Shown here piece after piece: positions 20,832 to 31,119 of a stretch of DNA of 64,000 nucleotides. This DNA comes from Anaspis maculata (Eukaryota > Arthropoda > Insecta > Coleoptera > Scraptiidae): contig OX421964.1 in NCBI GenBank assembly GCA_949128115.1, forward strand, positions 44,804,601 to 44,868,600, written 5' to 3'. A program made the translations under genes and the position numbers. Position 1 is the first letter of the stretch. Every line of letters begins with the position of its first letter. The notes beneath the pieces were generated by a model. That model was not told the DNA's origin, did no database searches, and saw nothing but the letters and a program-made list of their open reading frames with translations.

Positions 20832-23539
20832 CATTGGACCACGAAAAATCTTCCTTACCCTATATCCTTATACCCTATAAAAATTTTACTTTGCGATGTC
20901 TAGTCGATACTGGGGCCACGAAGAGCTTCGTAAGCCCCGAAATTGCGGAAAAACACTTCCCCAGAAACATTAAAAAAGACCCACTAAAAATAAAAACCGC
21001 CCATGGCACGACGCAGGAAAATTTCAGCATGATAATCAAAACTCCTGAAATTTTTAAATCGGACACAACCGTCAAATTTTATTTATTTAAATTTCATCAA
21101 TATTTCGACTGTCTCCTAGGATGGGACATCCTCAAAGCATTAGGAGCAGTTATTGACGCGAGCAAAGGGGAGCTCACGACTCCCAAAACAAAAATTAAAT
21201 TGCATCACGAAAATATTGTGAACGAGTGTAATAATTTTCATACGATTGAACCGCGTACACAGAAAATTGTAAAACTCAACATAAAAAATATCTCCAATGG
21301 TATTGGAATTTTGCCATACCAAAAATTCTCAAATCTAGAAATCCCTGAGAGCTTGGTTAAAATTAAGAATTACGAAACCATCTGTTCCGTTTTGAATGCG
21401 ACAGAAAGCGAAATTTCTTTCAACCAATCACAAGCTTTTGAAGCCATTGAGGTCTCGGAATCTGAAACCGATGATTTCGGAAATCTAAACAGCTTTGATT
21501 GCGAGAAGTTTAGCTTCGACTTGTCCAAAGTCAGAACCGAACACATGAACGAAGAAGAGAAAAGAGAGATAACCAAACTCTTAGTGGAATATAAAGACAT
21601 TTTTCATTTCCCAGATCAGAAATTGACTTTCACAAATTCCGCCAAGCATACAATAAAACTGAAAGACGATAAACCCATATACACGAAGAGTTATCGCTAC
21701 CCTTACGTGCATAAGGAGGAAGTTAATAAACAAATTTCAGACATGCTTGACCAAGGAATTATTGAACATTCAAATTCACCCTTCAATGCACCAATTTGGG
21801 TCGTTCCAAAAAAATTGGATGCAACAAACAAACGAAAATGGCGTCTAGTCATAGACTACAGAAAATTAAATGAAAATACTGTAGATGATCGGTACCCTTT
21901 GCCAAATATTTCTGATATATTGGACAAATTGGGCCGAAGTCAATATTTCTCATGTATCGACCTGGCTAGTGGTTTTCACCAGCTCGAAATGGACCCTAGC
22001 GACGTCGAAAAAACTGCTTTTAGCGTGGACAATGGCCATTACCAATTTAGACGTATGCCCTTCGGGTTAAAAAACGCGCCCTCATCGTTCCAGCGCGCTA
22101 TGGACAACATTTTGAGAGGTATTCAGAATGAAACCTGCTTTGTTTATCTGGACGACATAATAATATTCAGTACTTCACTCCCAGAGCATATTGTCAGACT
22201 CCGGGAAGTCTTCGAAAGGCTCAGAAGAGCCCATTTGAAAATCCAGCTGGACAAATCAGAGTTTCTCAAAAAAGAGGTCCAATACCTAGGACATGTCGTC
22301 ACTCCACAAGGTATTAAACCAAATCCAGACAAAATTTCGGCAATTGAAAATTTTCCAATTCCAACAACCAAAAAACAACTAAAGGGATTTTTGGGACTAG
22401 TTGGATATTACCGGAAATTTATCAAAGGCTTTGCAAAAATTACAAAACCACTTACGTCACGATTAAAGAAAGATACAGAAATCAACGTCAAGGACGAAGA
22501 TTACTCCAAATGTTTTAACCTATGTAAAACACTTTTAACAAATGAGCCATTGCTCCAATACCCAAATTTTGAATCCCCATTCTTACTTTCATGCGATGCA
22601 AGCAACTACGCAATAGGCGCAGTTTTATCCCAAGGTCCAATAGGGTCAGACCTACCAATTGCATACGCATCAAGAACCCTTAATGCCCACGAAATCAATT
22701 ATTCGACCATAGAAAAGGAGCTACTTGCCGTAGTCTATGGAACCAAAATGTTCAGGCATTACTTATTTGGCCGAAAATTTAAGGTCATCAGCGACCATAA
22801 GCCCCTTCAGTGGATAATGTCACTCAAAGAGCCTAATTCAAAATTAGTGCGTTGGCGACTGAAGCTGGAGGAATACGACTACGAGGTAGTCTATAAAAAG
22901 GGGAAATTAAATTCCAACGCTGATGCCCTTTCGCGGGTTCCCAACCTAAATCTGTTGACAGAAACAGAATTCGGCAATGTCCACATATTAAATGCCGATT
23001 TATTTGAAGCCCCAGAGGACTTCTCCCTGGCGCACTGTGTCTCAGAAGACTTAATCATGAATTCTGGCATAGCCAGGACTTTTAAAGAAAAATTCGGCAA
23101 CGTCCTAACACTTGTCAGTCAGCATAAAACAGTAGGAGATGTGGCTTCCCTGAAACTATTGGACAGATACATCTACTATTTAATAACAAAGAAAAACTTT
23201 TATGACAAGCCCACTTACGAAGACCTAAAAAATTCTTTAATTGCTTTAAAACAAATTTGCTTGAGACATAGTGTCAGAAATTTAGCCATACCAAAGTTAG
23301 GATGCGGTTTGGATGGACTAAATTGGGACGAAGTATTCCCAATGATTATATCAGTTTTCAAAGGCGCAAAAATGGACGTCTTTATTTACATTTTGAATAA
23401 TGAGATTCCCGAAGAAACCGAAGAAAGTAACCCTTTCTTCGAGTTTATGGAAGATTTAAACAAAAAACCACCAATCGACAGTCAGTCAATGATTGTCGAG
23501 CTCGGTGACGACAGGACCGATATTCCTGACGATCCCCCT
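20793..23539 (+). CDS. pol: Pol, first part: protease, reverse transcriptase, RNase H and macro domain (interrupted)
   Basis: Pol is read in the -1 frame relative to gag. Residue numbers here count from the TTG at 20828. Protease carries the D-T-G-A active site at residues 27-30. Reverse transcriptase (about 270-480) shows LDLASGFHQLEM-like motif A, FRRMPFGLKNAPSSFQ, and the catalytic YLDD at 440-443. RNase H (about 570-700) has its first catalytic Asp near 589 in the CDAS segment and the SDHKPLQW segment. A macro domain follows (about 716-856) in place of a direct connection to integrase. At 23540 the frame runs into the LTR of a nested element and ends by chance at 23584. The frame resumes in the same phase at 27800. 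The region is otherwise free of stops. Confidence 0.9.
22973..23395 (+). other. Macro domain of OARD1/TARG1 type inside pol, between RNase H and integrase
   Basis: Residues about 716-856 of the pol frame match the small macro-domain enzyme OARD1 (TARG1, C6orf130), which hydrolyses the ester between ADP-ribose and acidic side chains and acts on O-acetyl-ADP-ribose. Visible family signatures in order: the xDLF strand end (Asp 724), SLAHCVSED, the GIA loop, the YIYYLITKK strand with the nucleophile-type lysine at 788, PTYEDLKNSL, and LGCGLDGLNW with the catalytic-type aspartate at 829. The Lys-to-Asp spacing is 41 residues, the same as Lys84-Asp125 in human OARD1, and Asp724-Lys788 also keeps the family spacing. 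So the domain looks complete and catalytically competent. The position corresponds to where some lentiviruses carry dUTPase. Function in the element is unknown; removal of host ADP-ribosylation is an inference. Confidence 0.9.
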
Positions 23540-23721
23540 TGGAATATACTATGTATCGGGAATCTGGGTACTTTATACACGTAGATTCAGGTGTACATCT
23601 TTATTGCTGATTACTGCTCAATACATGTGGCTGGGACAGAAGAGGGCCGCGCGTCTCCCGACGCTCGCTTATATACATGCGTTATCACTGCGCCATGCGC
23701 ATTGACTATACATACACTGCA
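23540..23721 (-). repeat. 3' LTR of the nested element (182 bp)
   Basis: Identical to the other LTR from GTACTTTATACACG to the CTGCA end (about 150 bases). The first ~32 bases on the plus strand (the U5 edge on the element's strand) differ by three substitutions and one indel. Confidence 0.88.
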
Positions 23722-24074
23722 TATTTCCCCCCTTAATTTCTTACAATCTCTTAGTCCTGAATAAACAATATTCATTAAATCTGCTTTCGCAGGATAGTCA
23801 TATACTTAATATTACACATTAAAAATATCATCGTACAGAATATAATACATCATGTAATATTGCATTGTTTCACAATATACCATTACAGAGGCGTTACATA
23901 GACGATTTCGTTTCCTTTAGACATGTTACAATTTTCAGACAATTACAATATCACAGTAAAAGGTTTGAATTTATACATGACTATCACACACAGAAAATTT
24001 GCTGTATAAATAAAATATGCAATATGTACAATTTAAAATTACTAGCATAATATCATGATGCTCGTCCCATTCAT

Positions 24075-25304
24075 TCAATCACATTTATAATCTTTCATCC
24101 ACTTTGGCGGTTGAATGACTCGTTTTGAGGTTTTCGGCAGATGCGCCATGCGAGGTACTACAACTGCTTCACTAGTAGTTGTCGGTCGAGACTCAACACT
24201 CTCACGCGTTGGCTGGCCTCGCTCTGAGCTCTCGGGAGCACCATTATTGTCCTGTTGAATTGGACTTTCGGTTTGAACCGCGTCTTCGACTGGTGTGGTG
24301 TCGTTTTCCACCCCGATCGGTTTTTCGCTCTCCGTGTTTACTTCAAAGCTTGAAATCGGAACGCCAATCCGTCGCCGCGCATCGCTCTCCCCGCCACTGG
24401 GCTCTTCGGATGATTCTTGATTTTTCTGTTTTGTCCTTCTTCTTATCTGATTTTCATGTCGTCTACAAACTTGGCCCTGATCCAACTTGCAAAGGTACAT
24501 GACTTTCCCTACTTTTCCAGTTATAACAGCTGGAACCCATTTATATGTGTTTCCCCTATACTGCTTTACCATTACCAAATCGTTTATTTCTAATCTCTTG
24601 TGATTTTTCGGAAAACTTTCATTTTCGAAAAATTGTTGAGATTTTTTCGGCAACAAATCAAATCTAGTTGTCATTCTACGCTGAAACATTAATTCTGAAG
24701 GTGATTTTCTCGTGGTTGAGTGTGGTGTAATTCGGTAAAGAAATAGAAATCTACATAACAGAGTATTCAGATTTATACCTTTATTCACCGGATCTATAAT
24801 TGCTTTCTTCAATCTATTCTTAACGAGTTTTACAGAATTTTCAGCTAAACCATTTGATTGCGCATTGTAAGGAGCTATGGTTAAATGCTTAATGCCATTT
24901 TTCTTGAAAAAAAACTGCATTTCCTCTGAAACTAGAGATGGTCCATTATCGCTTATGACTGTTTTAGCCAAACCAAATCTACTGAAACAATCCCTAAGCT
25001 TATCTATTGTTTCTTTGCTTGTTATTCTTTTCATGGGATATACTTCTAACCATTTAGTGTAGCTGTCGATTATAATCAAAAATTGATTTTCTGAAAGTGA
25101 GAAAAAATCTATGTGAACTGTATGGAAGGGTTGTTCTGCCTTCGGCCATGATTGAATTACCTTTGGTGGATTGCTTTGAAAAGTTAGACACTGTGGACAA
25201 GACTTACAAATTCTTTCAATTTCGTTATCCATTTTTGGAAACCATATATGAGATCTAGCAAAGTTTTTGGTGCGGACTATACCCTCGTGTGTTGAGTGAA
25301 GCTC
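24075..25304 (-). pseudogene. Integrase part of the nested element's pol, after an in-frame stop
   Basis: Read on the minus strand, this continues the gag-pol frame directly after a TAA at 25307-25305. It begins with an LHSTHEGIVRTKN segment and a C-x2-C (CKSCPQC), the His-His-Cys-Cys zinc-binding N-terminus of integrases. The DDE core follows: HIDFF (first Asp), ISDNGPSLVS (second Asp) and NGLAENSVKLVKNR (Glu). A basic, proline/serine-rich C-terminal tail ends at 24075. Translation from an internal ATG at 25232 would lack the zinc-binding part. The family's role is insertion of the cDNA into the host chromosome. The residues are intact; the defect is the stop codon upstream. Confidence 0.85.
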
Positions 25305-27617
25305 TTATAAAACTACTTCCTGTAAAGATTTTGGTATGATTAATCTGTATCCGTAATAAAGACAGTCATTTACGATTTCTAGCTCGTATTGTCTAACATG
25401 AAATGGTTTCAATTCTGGTGGAATTTTATGTGGCCATGAAGTTTTCAAATAACGTTTTACTGCTGACAATTGTGGATCTCTTTCAGTCTGCAGAGCCAAT
25501 GTACGCTTTTCTAGCGGAAACTCCACTTGCGAAAAGAAAATGTCAAGTTCTTGCTGTTCAGATTGAATTTCCTTTGTTGGTGCCGGTGCACGTGCTATAG
25601 CTTCTACTTTATCTCTATTCTTCGATATACCTTTTTCTGTCAATTGAAAACCGAGATATGACACGCTGTCCTGCACGAATTTACATTTGTCCAAATTTAC
25701 AACCAAACCGGATGTCTCCAAAACTTTCAATACCTTTTTCAGATCCTCAATATGATCACCATCTTTTTTATGCCCTATTAGTATATCATCTTGAAATATA
25801 TACACATTTTCCACGTCTTGAAATATCTGCTCTATGAATTTTTGAAAATAGAAACTCGCGCTTTTAATACCAAATGGCATTCGGTTCACATTGTATAACC
25901 CTTTATGTGTTGAAATTGTTACTAATTTTCGCGACTCTTCATCTAGTTCAAACTGCATATATGCATCGGACAGATCTATTTTTGAAAATTTACAATTGCC
26001 GCTAAGCTTTGCTAAAATTAATTCAATTTTTGGTAACGGATAGTATATATCGCTTAAATTCTTATTGAGGTTCTTATAATTTCCACAAATTCTAATGCTA
26101 CCATTTGCCTTTACCACAGGTACTATGGGTGAGGACCACTGAGCTGTTAATGTTGGTGTTATGAAACCCTTGCGTTCCATTCTGTTCAATTCATCTTCAA
26201 CCTTGTCCTTTAGAGCGAGTGGAAGCGAGTGCGGGCGACTATGTACCGGAACAGCGTCCGACCTCAGCTGGAGCGCAATTTTCACTCCCCTGAATGTTCC
26301 CAACTCCGCGTCACATACTCCAGGGAACTCAGAGCGAAGCCGTGCCTTCATCTCCTGTCCATCGAGATGACAAACTTGCGAATCTATACGGAAAACATCA
26401 AATTTAGCGATAAAGTCTCGGCCCAACAAACACACAGTTGCATTTAAGATGACATAAAATTTCAAAATTACTGCACTTCCCTCGTACAACACTCTTACCT
26501 CAACGTATCCTTCGGGAATTATTGGTTCCCCTGTATAACCTTTTAATTTCAAATCTGTGGGATATAAAACATAGTCCAATAAATACTTATCATAGAATTT
26601 TTTTGTTAAAGCGGATATACTTGAACCTAAATCAATTAACATTTTATGCTTTTCTTTACTACCGCTGATAAGGATGTCTGCAAAAAATGGCGCTGTACCA
26701 CCATTCAAATTAAAAACCGTACCAATTACATTCGCATCACTCATATCATCTTCTCTGTCACTCATGCATTCATAACTCTGTACATTGTTCACTCTACCAT
26801 TATTTCTGTTTTTTCTACATACATTTTTCAAATGACCTTTTATATTACATGAGTTACATACGTAGTTTTCAAACTTACAGGTTCCACTATGATTTTTGCC
26901 GCAACATTTACACTTTTCATTGCCACCGTATCTTTTGGAATGAACGAGAGCGCCGTTCGCACTTCGCATCCAATTCTTCGTACTTTCTGGCTTTCTTCTA
27001 CCATACCGTCCGTCGCCGGCTGTTGCTTTGTTGCGATGATTTTCAGCTGCTGCTTCTGCCCTGCCAAGAGCTAACATTTGTGAAGACATACCATTATTAC
27101 CTCTACTTGAGTTTTCTATTGCCAATTCTTTAGCTGCTGCGATTTTTACCAACTCATCGACTTTCTTCCCGGGTGTTTCCTCAACTAGCCTGTCCAGAAC
27201 TGGTCCATTACGAAATCCTGCCACGAACTTGTCAGACAAAATACTCGGGAGATCTAGAAATTCACAATTGATTGATAAGCGTTTAATTCTTGCGTACCAT
27301 GCGGTGCAAGTCTCGCTGCTCGTCTGTACTGCTCGGTAGAACTCAATCCTCTCCCGGTACTTGTTAATGTGGGGACTAAAATGTTTTTTCAATTCTTCCT
27401 TGAGCACGTCGTATGTTCGGGTTTTGGGCAGATTGGGGTGGCACAGGTCACGAAGAGTCCGGTATACTTCCACGTCAAGATGGCTGATGAGCTCCGCTAC
27501 TTTCACTTTTTCTTCCGTAATCGCCTTCGCTGCGCAATACTGATCGAAAATCTCTTCATAAATGGTGAAGTCTTCTTCCGAGGTGAAAACACCGATGTCC
27601 ATTTTTCTCGCCGCCAT
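25305..27617 (-). pseudogene. Gag-protease-RT polyprotein of the nested element, RNase H deleted
   Basis: A single 770-codon frame joins gag and pol without frameshift. N-terminal capsid (about 1-190), a CNSCNIKGHLKNVC zinc knuckle (C-x2-C-x4-H-x4-C, about 255-268), protease with D-L-G-S where D-T-G or D-S-G is expected (about 330), and reverse transcriptase with KIDLSDAYMQFELD, NRMPFGIKSAS and the FQDDILIG catalytic box typical of the K02A2.6-like group. Just after the RT the KVEAIARAPAPTKE segment jumps straight to the linker normally found before integrase, so the connection and RNase H domains (roughly 200-250 residues) are missing by an in-frame deletion. A TAA then separates it from integrase. 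The start ATG (27617) lies two bases inside the 5' LTR. Confidence 0.88.
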
Positions 27618-27618
27618 G

Positions 27619-27799
27619 TGGAATATACTGTGTAACGGGATCTAGGTACTTTATACACGTAGATTCAGGTGTACATCTTTATTGCTGATTACTGCTCAAT
27701 ACATGTGGCTGGGACAGAAGAGGGCCGCGCGTCTCCCGACGCTCGCTTATATACATGCGTTATCACTGCGCCATGCGCATTGACTATACATACACTGCA
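27619..27799 (-). repeat. 5' LTR of the nested element (181 bp)
   Basis: TG...CA ends; followed on the minus strand directly by CATGGCGGCGAGAAAA, in which a TGGCGGC primer-binding-like start and the gag ATG overlap. There is therefore practically no untranslated leader between LTR and gag. Confidence 0.88.
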
Positions 27800-27804
27800 C
27801 CCCT

Positions 27805-29256
27805 GACGACACTCCAGACATAATCCCTGACGACGTAACCGTGCACTCCAATTTTGAAAACCCAGTTGCTGAAATTCCGATTTCAGAAGACCCCATAAAT
27901 TTTGGGAAAAACCAAATCGAATTCATTTCAGTTAAAATGAACCCATTACCCCCGACAGTGATCAGATTATTTGAGAATTCAAAAATCAGATACACAGTCC
28001 AAATTTCAGAAAAGGATCACGAAGAAGAAATCAAAGAATTTCTAAAAGAATATATTGTCCCCAATGTCAATTATAGTGTCACCTTTTCAAACGATAAAAT
28101 GTACGAACAATTCAGTAATGTCGTACAACTTCATTTCAATGATTCCTTCAAATTCAAGAAATGCACCAAAACTTTGATAGACATCGAAACCCTCGATGAA
28201 CAGATAAACATTGTAAAAGGCTACCACGAAGGTAAAACCAATCATCGTGGCATGACCGAAACCCATTCAAAACTATCCAAAAAATACTATTGGCCAAATC
28301 AAATGAAAACTATTCAAAATTTCATTAATCAATGTGAAATCTGTAAAGTCGTCAAGTATGACAGAAAACCCTTGAAAATAAAATACAACATTACTCCCAC
28401 GCCGGTGAAACCATTCGAGATTATTCACATCGACGTTCTAACTTATAATACTTCCAAATTTTTGACAATCATTGACGCCTTCAGCAAATACGCTCAGGCA
28501 TACATGCTATCTAGCACCCAAGCTTCAGAAATTGCCGAAAATCTGTTGCAATACTTTTCACACCATTCGGTACCCGAAATATTGATCACCGATAACGGTT
28601 CAGAATTTGACAACGGTCTAGTGAAAGATTTCCTAAATCTTCACAAAATCAAAGTCCATTTTTGTTCACCCCATCACCCAGAAAGTAACGGAATAATTGA
28701 GAGATTTCATTCCACTATTTTAGAACACGTCAACTTGATAAATAATCAACCTGATTTCAAAAGGGATGATATCAACACTAGATTCAAATATGCCCTGATA
28801 GCATATAATAACTCTACTCATTCAGTCACTAAGATGACCCCATTCGAAATTTTAAACGGTCACCCGGATCCAAAGCAAACCATTGATCTAGACATAGAAA
28901 AACAAATGGCAAACAACTACGTTCAAAACCACAAAAACAAATTGTCAGTTTTGTATAAAATCGTCAATGCTAATATTTCAAATAAAAAAGAGAAAGTCAT
29001 TTCTAAAGCAAACGAAAATAGAGAAGAAATTCCTACTTTACCAAAAGAAGTTTTCGTAAAAAGCAATTTCAGATCGAAACTTCGTAATCGATTTAAACCA
29101 GAAAAAATCATTAGTGTAAATCCCATTAGAAAAACCATAAAACCCAGAGTTTTGTCCAATAAAACTGGACGTAAATTTCACAAACTACATATTTCCAATA
29201 TCAAACGCCCTACTAAAACAACACCTCCTATTCCAGGTCCATCCACTTCGGACTAG
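27805..29256 (+). CDS. pol: Pol, second part: spacer and integrase of the outer element
   Basis: This frame continues pol after the nested insertion; the reading phase on both sides is the same across the CCCCT duplication. About 120 residues of acidic spacer precede the integrase. The zinc-binding region shows YHEGKTNHRG and CEICK (His-His-Cys-Cys pattern). The DDE core follows: HIDVL (first Asp), ITDNGSEFDN (second Asp) and SNGIIERFHST (Glu). The C-terminal tail is basic and ends PSTSD at the TAG 29254-29256. The usual errantivirus integrase length fits. No stop or frameshift is visible. As it stands it can only be expressed if the nested element is absent, so this locus as a whole is not functional. 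Confidence 0.9.
   Translation, partial: DDTPDIIPDDVTVHSNFENPVAEIPISEDPINFGKNQIEFISVKMNPLPPTVIRLFENSKIRYTVQISEKDHEEEIKEFLKEYIVPNVNYSVTFSNDKMYEQFSNVVQLHFNDSFKFKKCTKTLIDIETLDEQINIVKGYHEGKTNHRGMTETHSKLSKKYYWPNQMKTIQNFINQCEICKVVKYDRKPLKIKYNITPTPVKPFEIIHIDVLTYNTSKFLTIIDAFSKYAQAYMLSSTQASEIAENLLQYFSHHSVPEILITDNGSEFDNGLVKDFLNLHKIKVHFCSPHHPESNGIIERFHSTILEHVNLINNQPDFKRDDINTRFKYALIAYNNSTHSVTKMTPFEILNGHPDPKQTIDLDIEKQMANNYVQNHKNKLSVLYKIVNANISNKKEKVISKANENREEIPTLPKEVFVKSNFRSKLRNRFKPEKIISVNPIRKTIKPRVLSNKTGRKFHKLHISNIKRPTKTTPPIPGPSTSD
29229..29237 (+). promoter_or_regulatory. Putative env splice acceptor
   Basis: TATTCCAG|G with a pyrimidine-biased lead (CCTCCTATTCCAG) has its AG at 29235-29236. Joining at 29237 gives the phase needed to pass from the leader micro-frame (donor at 19616) into the env frame. 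It lies within the last codons of pol, the usual position for an errantivirus env acceptor. Other AGs nearby cannot be excluded. Confidence 0.45.
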
Positions 29257-30878
29257 GACAATGTTACAAAGATTTGACAAACAACCCCGGAATACTACCA
29301 ATAAAAACGGGACCCGCAAGACTTCAAACCTCTACTCACACGTTCATACATTATTACGACTTAACTAACCTAATCAACGAATACGAAAGACTAAAAAATC
29401 AATACCTCACGGTATCAAACTTGACTAAAACAAATCAAGTGTACGAACGCGAATTAGGAAATTACAATAATATTGTCCAATATTACAAAAATCTAATAGA
29501 CGAAAAATTAAGACCATTTCAAAAACTACCAAGAAAGAAACGAGGACTAATCGATGGATTAGGTTCTATCATTAAACAAATTTCAGGCAATTTAGATGCC
29601 GAAGATGGCAAACATTTTGATGCAGTCATAAATGACTTACAACAAAATCAAAATTCGATTATAAACCAAATCAACCAACAATATTCTATCAATAAGGAAA
29701 TTATAGAAAATTTCAATAAAACCATACGGGACATCGAACATAACGAACTACTTATGGTCTCTCGAATAAAACAATTAGAATCACTAATGACGACAACTAT
29801 AACCCATACTGACATACTGTTCGCAAAAGACATAATCAATCAATTAATAAACCTTTTTAATATAATTCTACATATCCTCCAAGATACAGAGAATTCAATA
29901 ACATTTTGTAAGTTGAATATCTTACACCCCAGTATAGTAACAAGTGAAGAACTTTTAAAAGAACTCAATAGAATTTCCGAATTTTATGGAAACCAATTAC
30001 CTTTTCCAGTAACTTTGTCTCAAATTCATAACTACGAATCCCTAATAAAGCCTAGGTGTGCCATTAAAGGAAAACAAATAATTTTCTTTATGCCAATCCC
30101 CTTGCTGAATCCAAATTATTACGAATTATACTACTTTCTGCCTTTGCCTAACGAACACTCGTATACGATTATACCTTCTTCGAAATTCGGTCTAAAAAAA
30201 GGATCAGAGTTACTGCCCTTAGTAGACAACTGTGTCTTGCTGAACGGTATCTATCAATGCCAACGGAGCCTGATATCGCTCGCCAACAACACTTGCGAAC
30301 GCAACATTCTACTCGAAAACGACTTTTCGACTTGTTCCTACCAAAAACTACACCTCGAAGAAAACGCCTTAGAGTTCATACCCGAACTACAAAGCTACCT
30401 CGGGACCTTCGTCAAAGAAGAGCTCGTCAAAGAACATTGTGCCGAGTCTTGGAACACCCGCAAGAAGACCGGAACATTCCTGTTCGAGAATTCGTCTTGT
30501 ACCATCTTCATTCAAGGGAGACCCTTGATTTTCAACGATGAAAGCAGTGGCCAACCACTCCACCTACAAGACTTCGACTTCGACTTCAAGAAACAAGAAC
30601 AGTCAAAACTACCCGAGCTGAAGATCAAGCATTTGACCCTCAAGAAACTGGAGACCAACATCCAGCCGCTGACCCCCGTCCAGGCTGTACCCACGACATC
30701 ACATTTCCACACGTCATCTATTATCATAGTCTATCTGATAATAATAACTGCAGCCTGCATAATCACATATCGTGTGATCAAGAAGAGGCAGAAGAAGATG
30801 ACAACGTCAGATGCACCGACAGCAGAACAAGAACGCGTCCCTGAAGACCAGCATTTCCCGAATATGGCGAAATTCTGA
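29237..30878 (+). CDS. env: Envelope glycoprotein of the outer element (baculovirus F / errantivirus type)
   Basis: The frame is open across the end of pol and has no ATG near its start, in agreement with expression from spliced RNA. Features, numbering from the TTG at 29274: a surface-type N-terminal part, a furin-type RKKR site at residues 87-90 followed by a glycine-containing hydrophobic stretch as in F-type fusion peptides, a long helical Asn/Gln-rich segment (about 110-190), a cysteine-containing C-terminal ectodomain, a transmembrane segment at about 481-498 and a ~36-residue basic/acidic tail. This layout is that of insect errantivirus Env proteins related to baculovirus F. Such proteins mediate membrane fusion in the family. 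I see no stop, frameshift or loss of the cleavage site. An N-terminal signal sequence is absent from this exon. Confidence 0.88.
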
Positions 30879-30912
30879 AAAGTTCGTCGGAGCCTCACAC
30901 TCGCCCTGGAGG
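30879..30912 (+). other. Short region between env and the 3' LTR
   Basis: Only 34 bases separate the env stop from the LTR. The expected polypurine tract is weak: TGGAGG directly abuts the LTR. This is shorter than usual for Ty3/Gypsy elements. Confidence 0.5.
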
Positions 30913-31119
30913 AATTATATCCCAGTTTTCCTCCGGATTTAGCTTACACCGCTTATTATATATTATGCTTAGCTTAGCTTTTTTAACATTATATAGACTC
31001 CAACGCCCCAAGCGGCACCAGTTACGACATTGCACGCTTAGAGCTCGCATGTATTCATTATTGTATTTTTGCGAATAAAAACATTTTTTTTGAAGATTCT
31101 CGTGAACGAACATTTAATT
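30913..31119 (+). repeat. 3' LTR of the outer retroelement (207 bp)
   Basis: Base-for-base identical to 19137-19343 by reading; followed by CGTG, the target duplication. Confidence 0.92.

Larger units (their letters stand above)
23540..27799 (-). mobile_element. Nested Ty3/Gypsy (K02A2.6-like) LTR retrotransposon, defective
   Basis: LTRs at 23540-23721 and 27619-27799 (182 and 181 bases, TG...CA) flank a minus-strand gag-pol. The target duplication CCCCT is present at 23535-23539 and 27800-27804, so the insertion is clean and lies in pol of the outer element. A purine-rich tract (complement of TATTTCCCCCCTTAATTT, 23722-23739) precedes the 3' LTR on the minus strand. Between the integrase stop (24075) and that LTR are about 350 bases of AT-rich 3' non-coding sequence. 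Pol lacks RNase H, has an in-frame stop, and the protease active site is altered, so it is not autonomous. Confidence 0.92.
19137..31119 (+). mobile_element. Errantivirus-type Ty3/Gypsy retroelement with env and a macro domain in pol, interrupted by a second LTR element
   Basis: Two 207-base LTRs (19137-19343 and 30913-31119) are identical in every base I compared. They start AATTATATCC and end CATTTAATT. They are flanked by CGTG on both sides (19133-19136 and 31120-31123), a 4-bp target duplication as made by errantiviruses. Internally, in order: leader with a small ATG frame and splice donor, gag, pol (protease, reverse transcriptase, RNase H, macro domain, then after the nested insertion integrase), and env. 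Without the nested element (23540-27799) and one copy of its CCCCT duplication it would be about 7.7 kb. No stop or frameshift of its own was noticed, so it is a young copy whose only evident lesion is the nested insertion. Confidence 0.92.

Noticed and set aside
23493..23705. Frame crossing into the nested LTR, and the pol C-terminus as read to 23584
   Set aside because: The last 15 codons before 23584 are LTR sequence read by chance after the insertion point, not part of pol.
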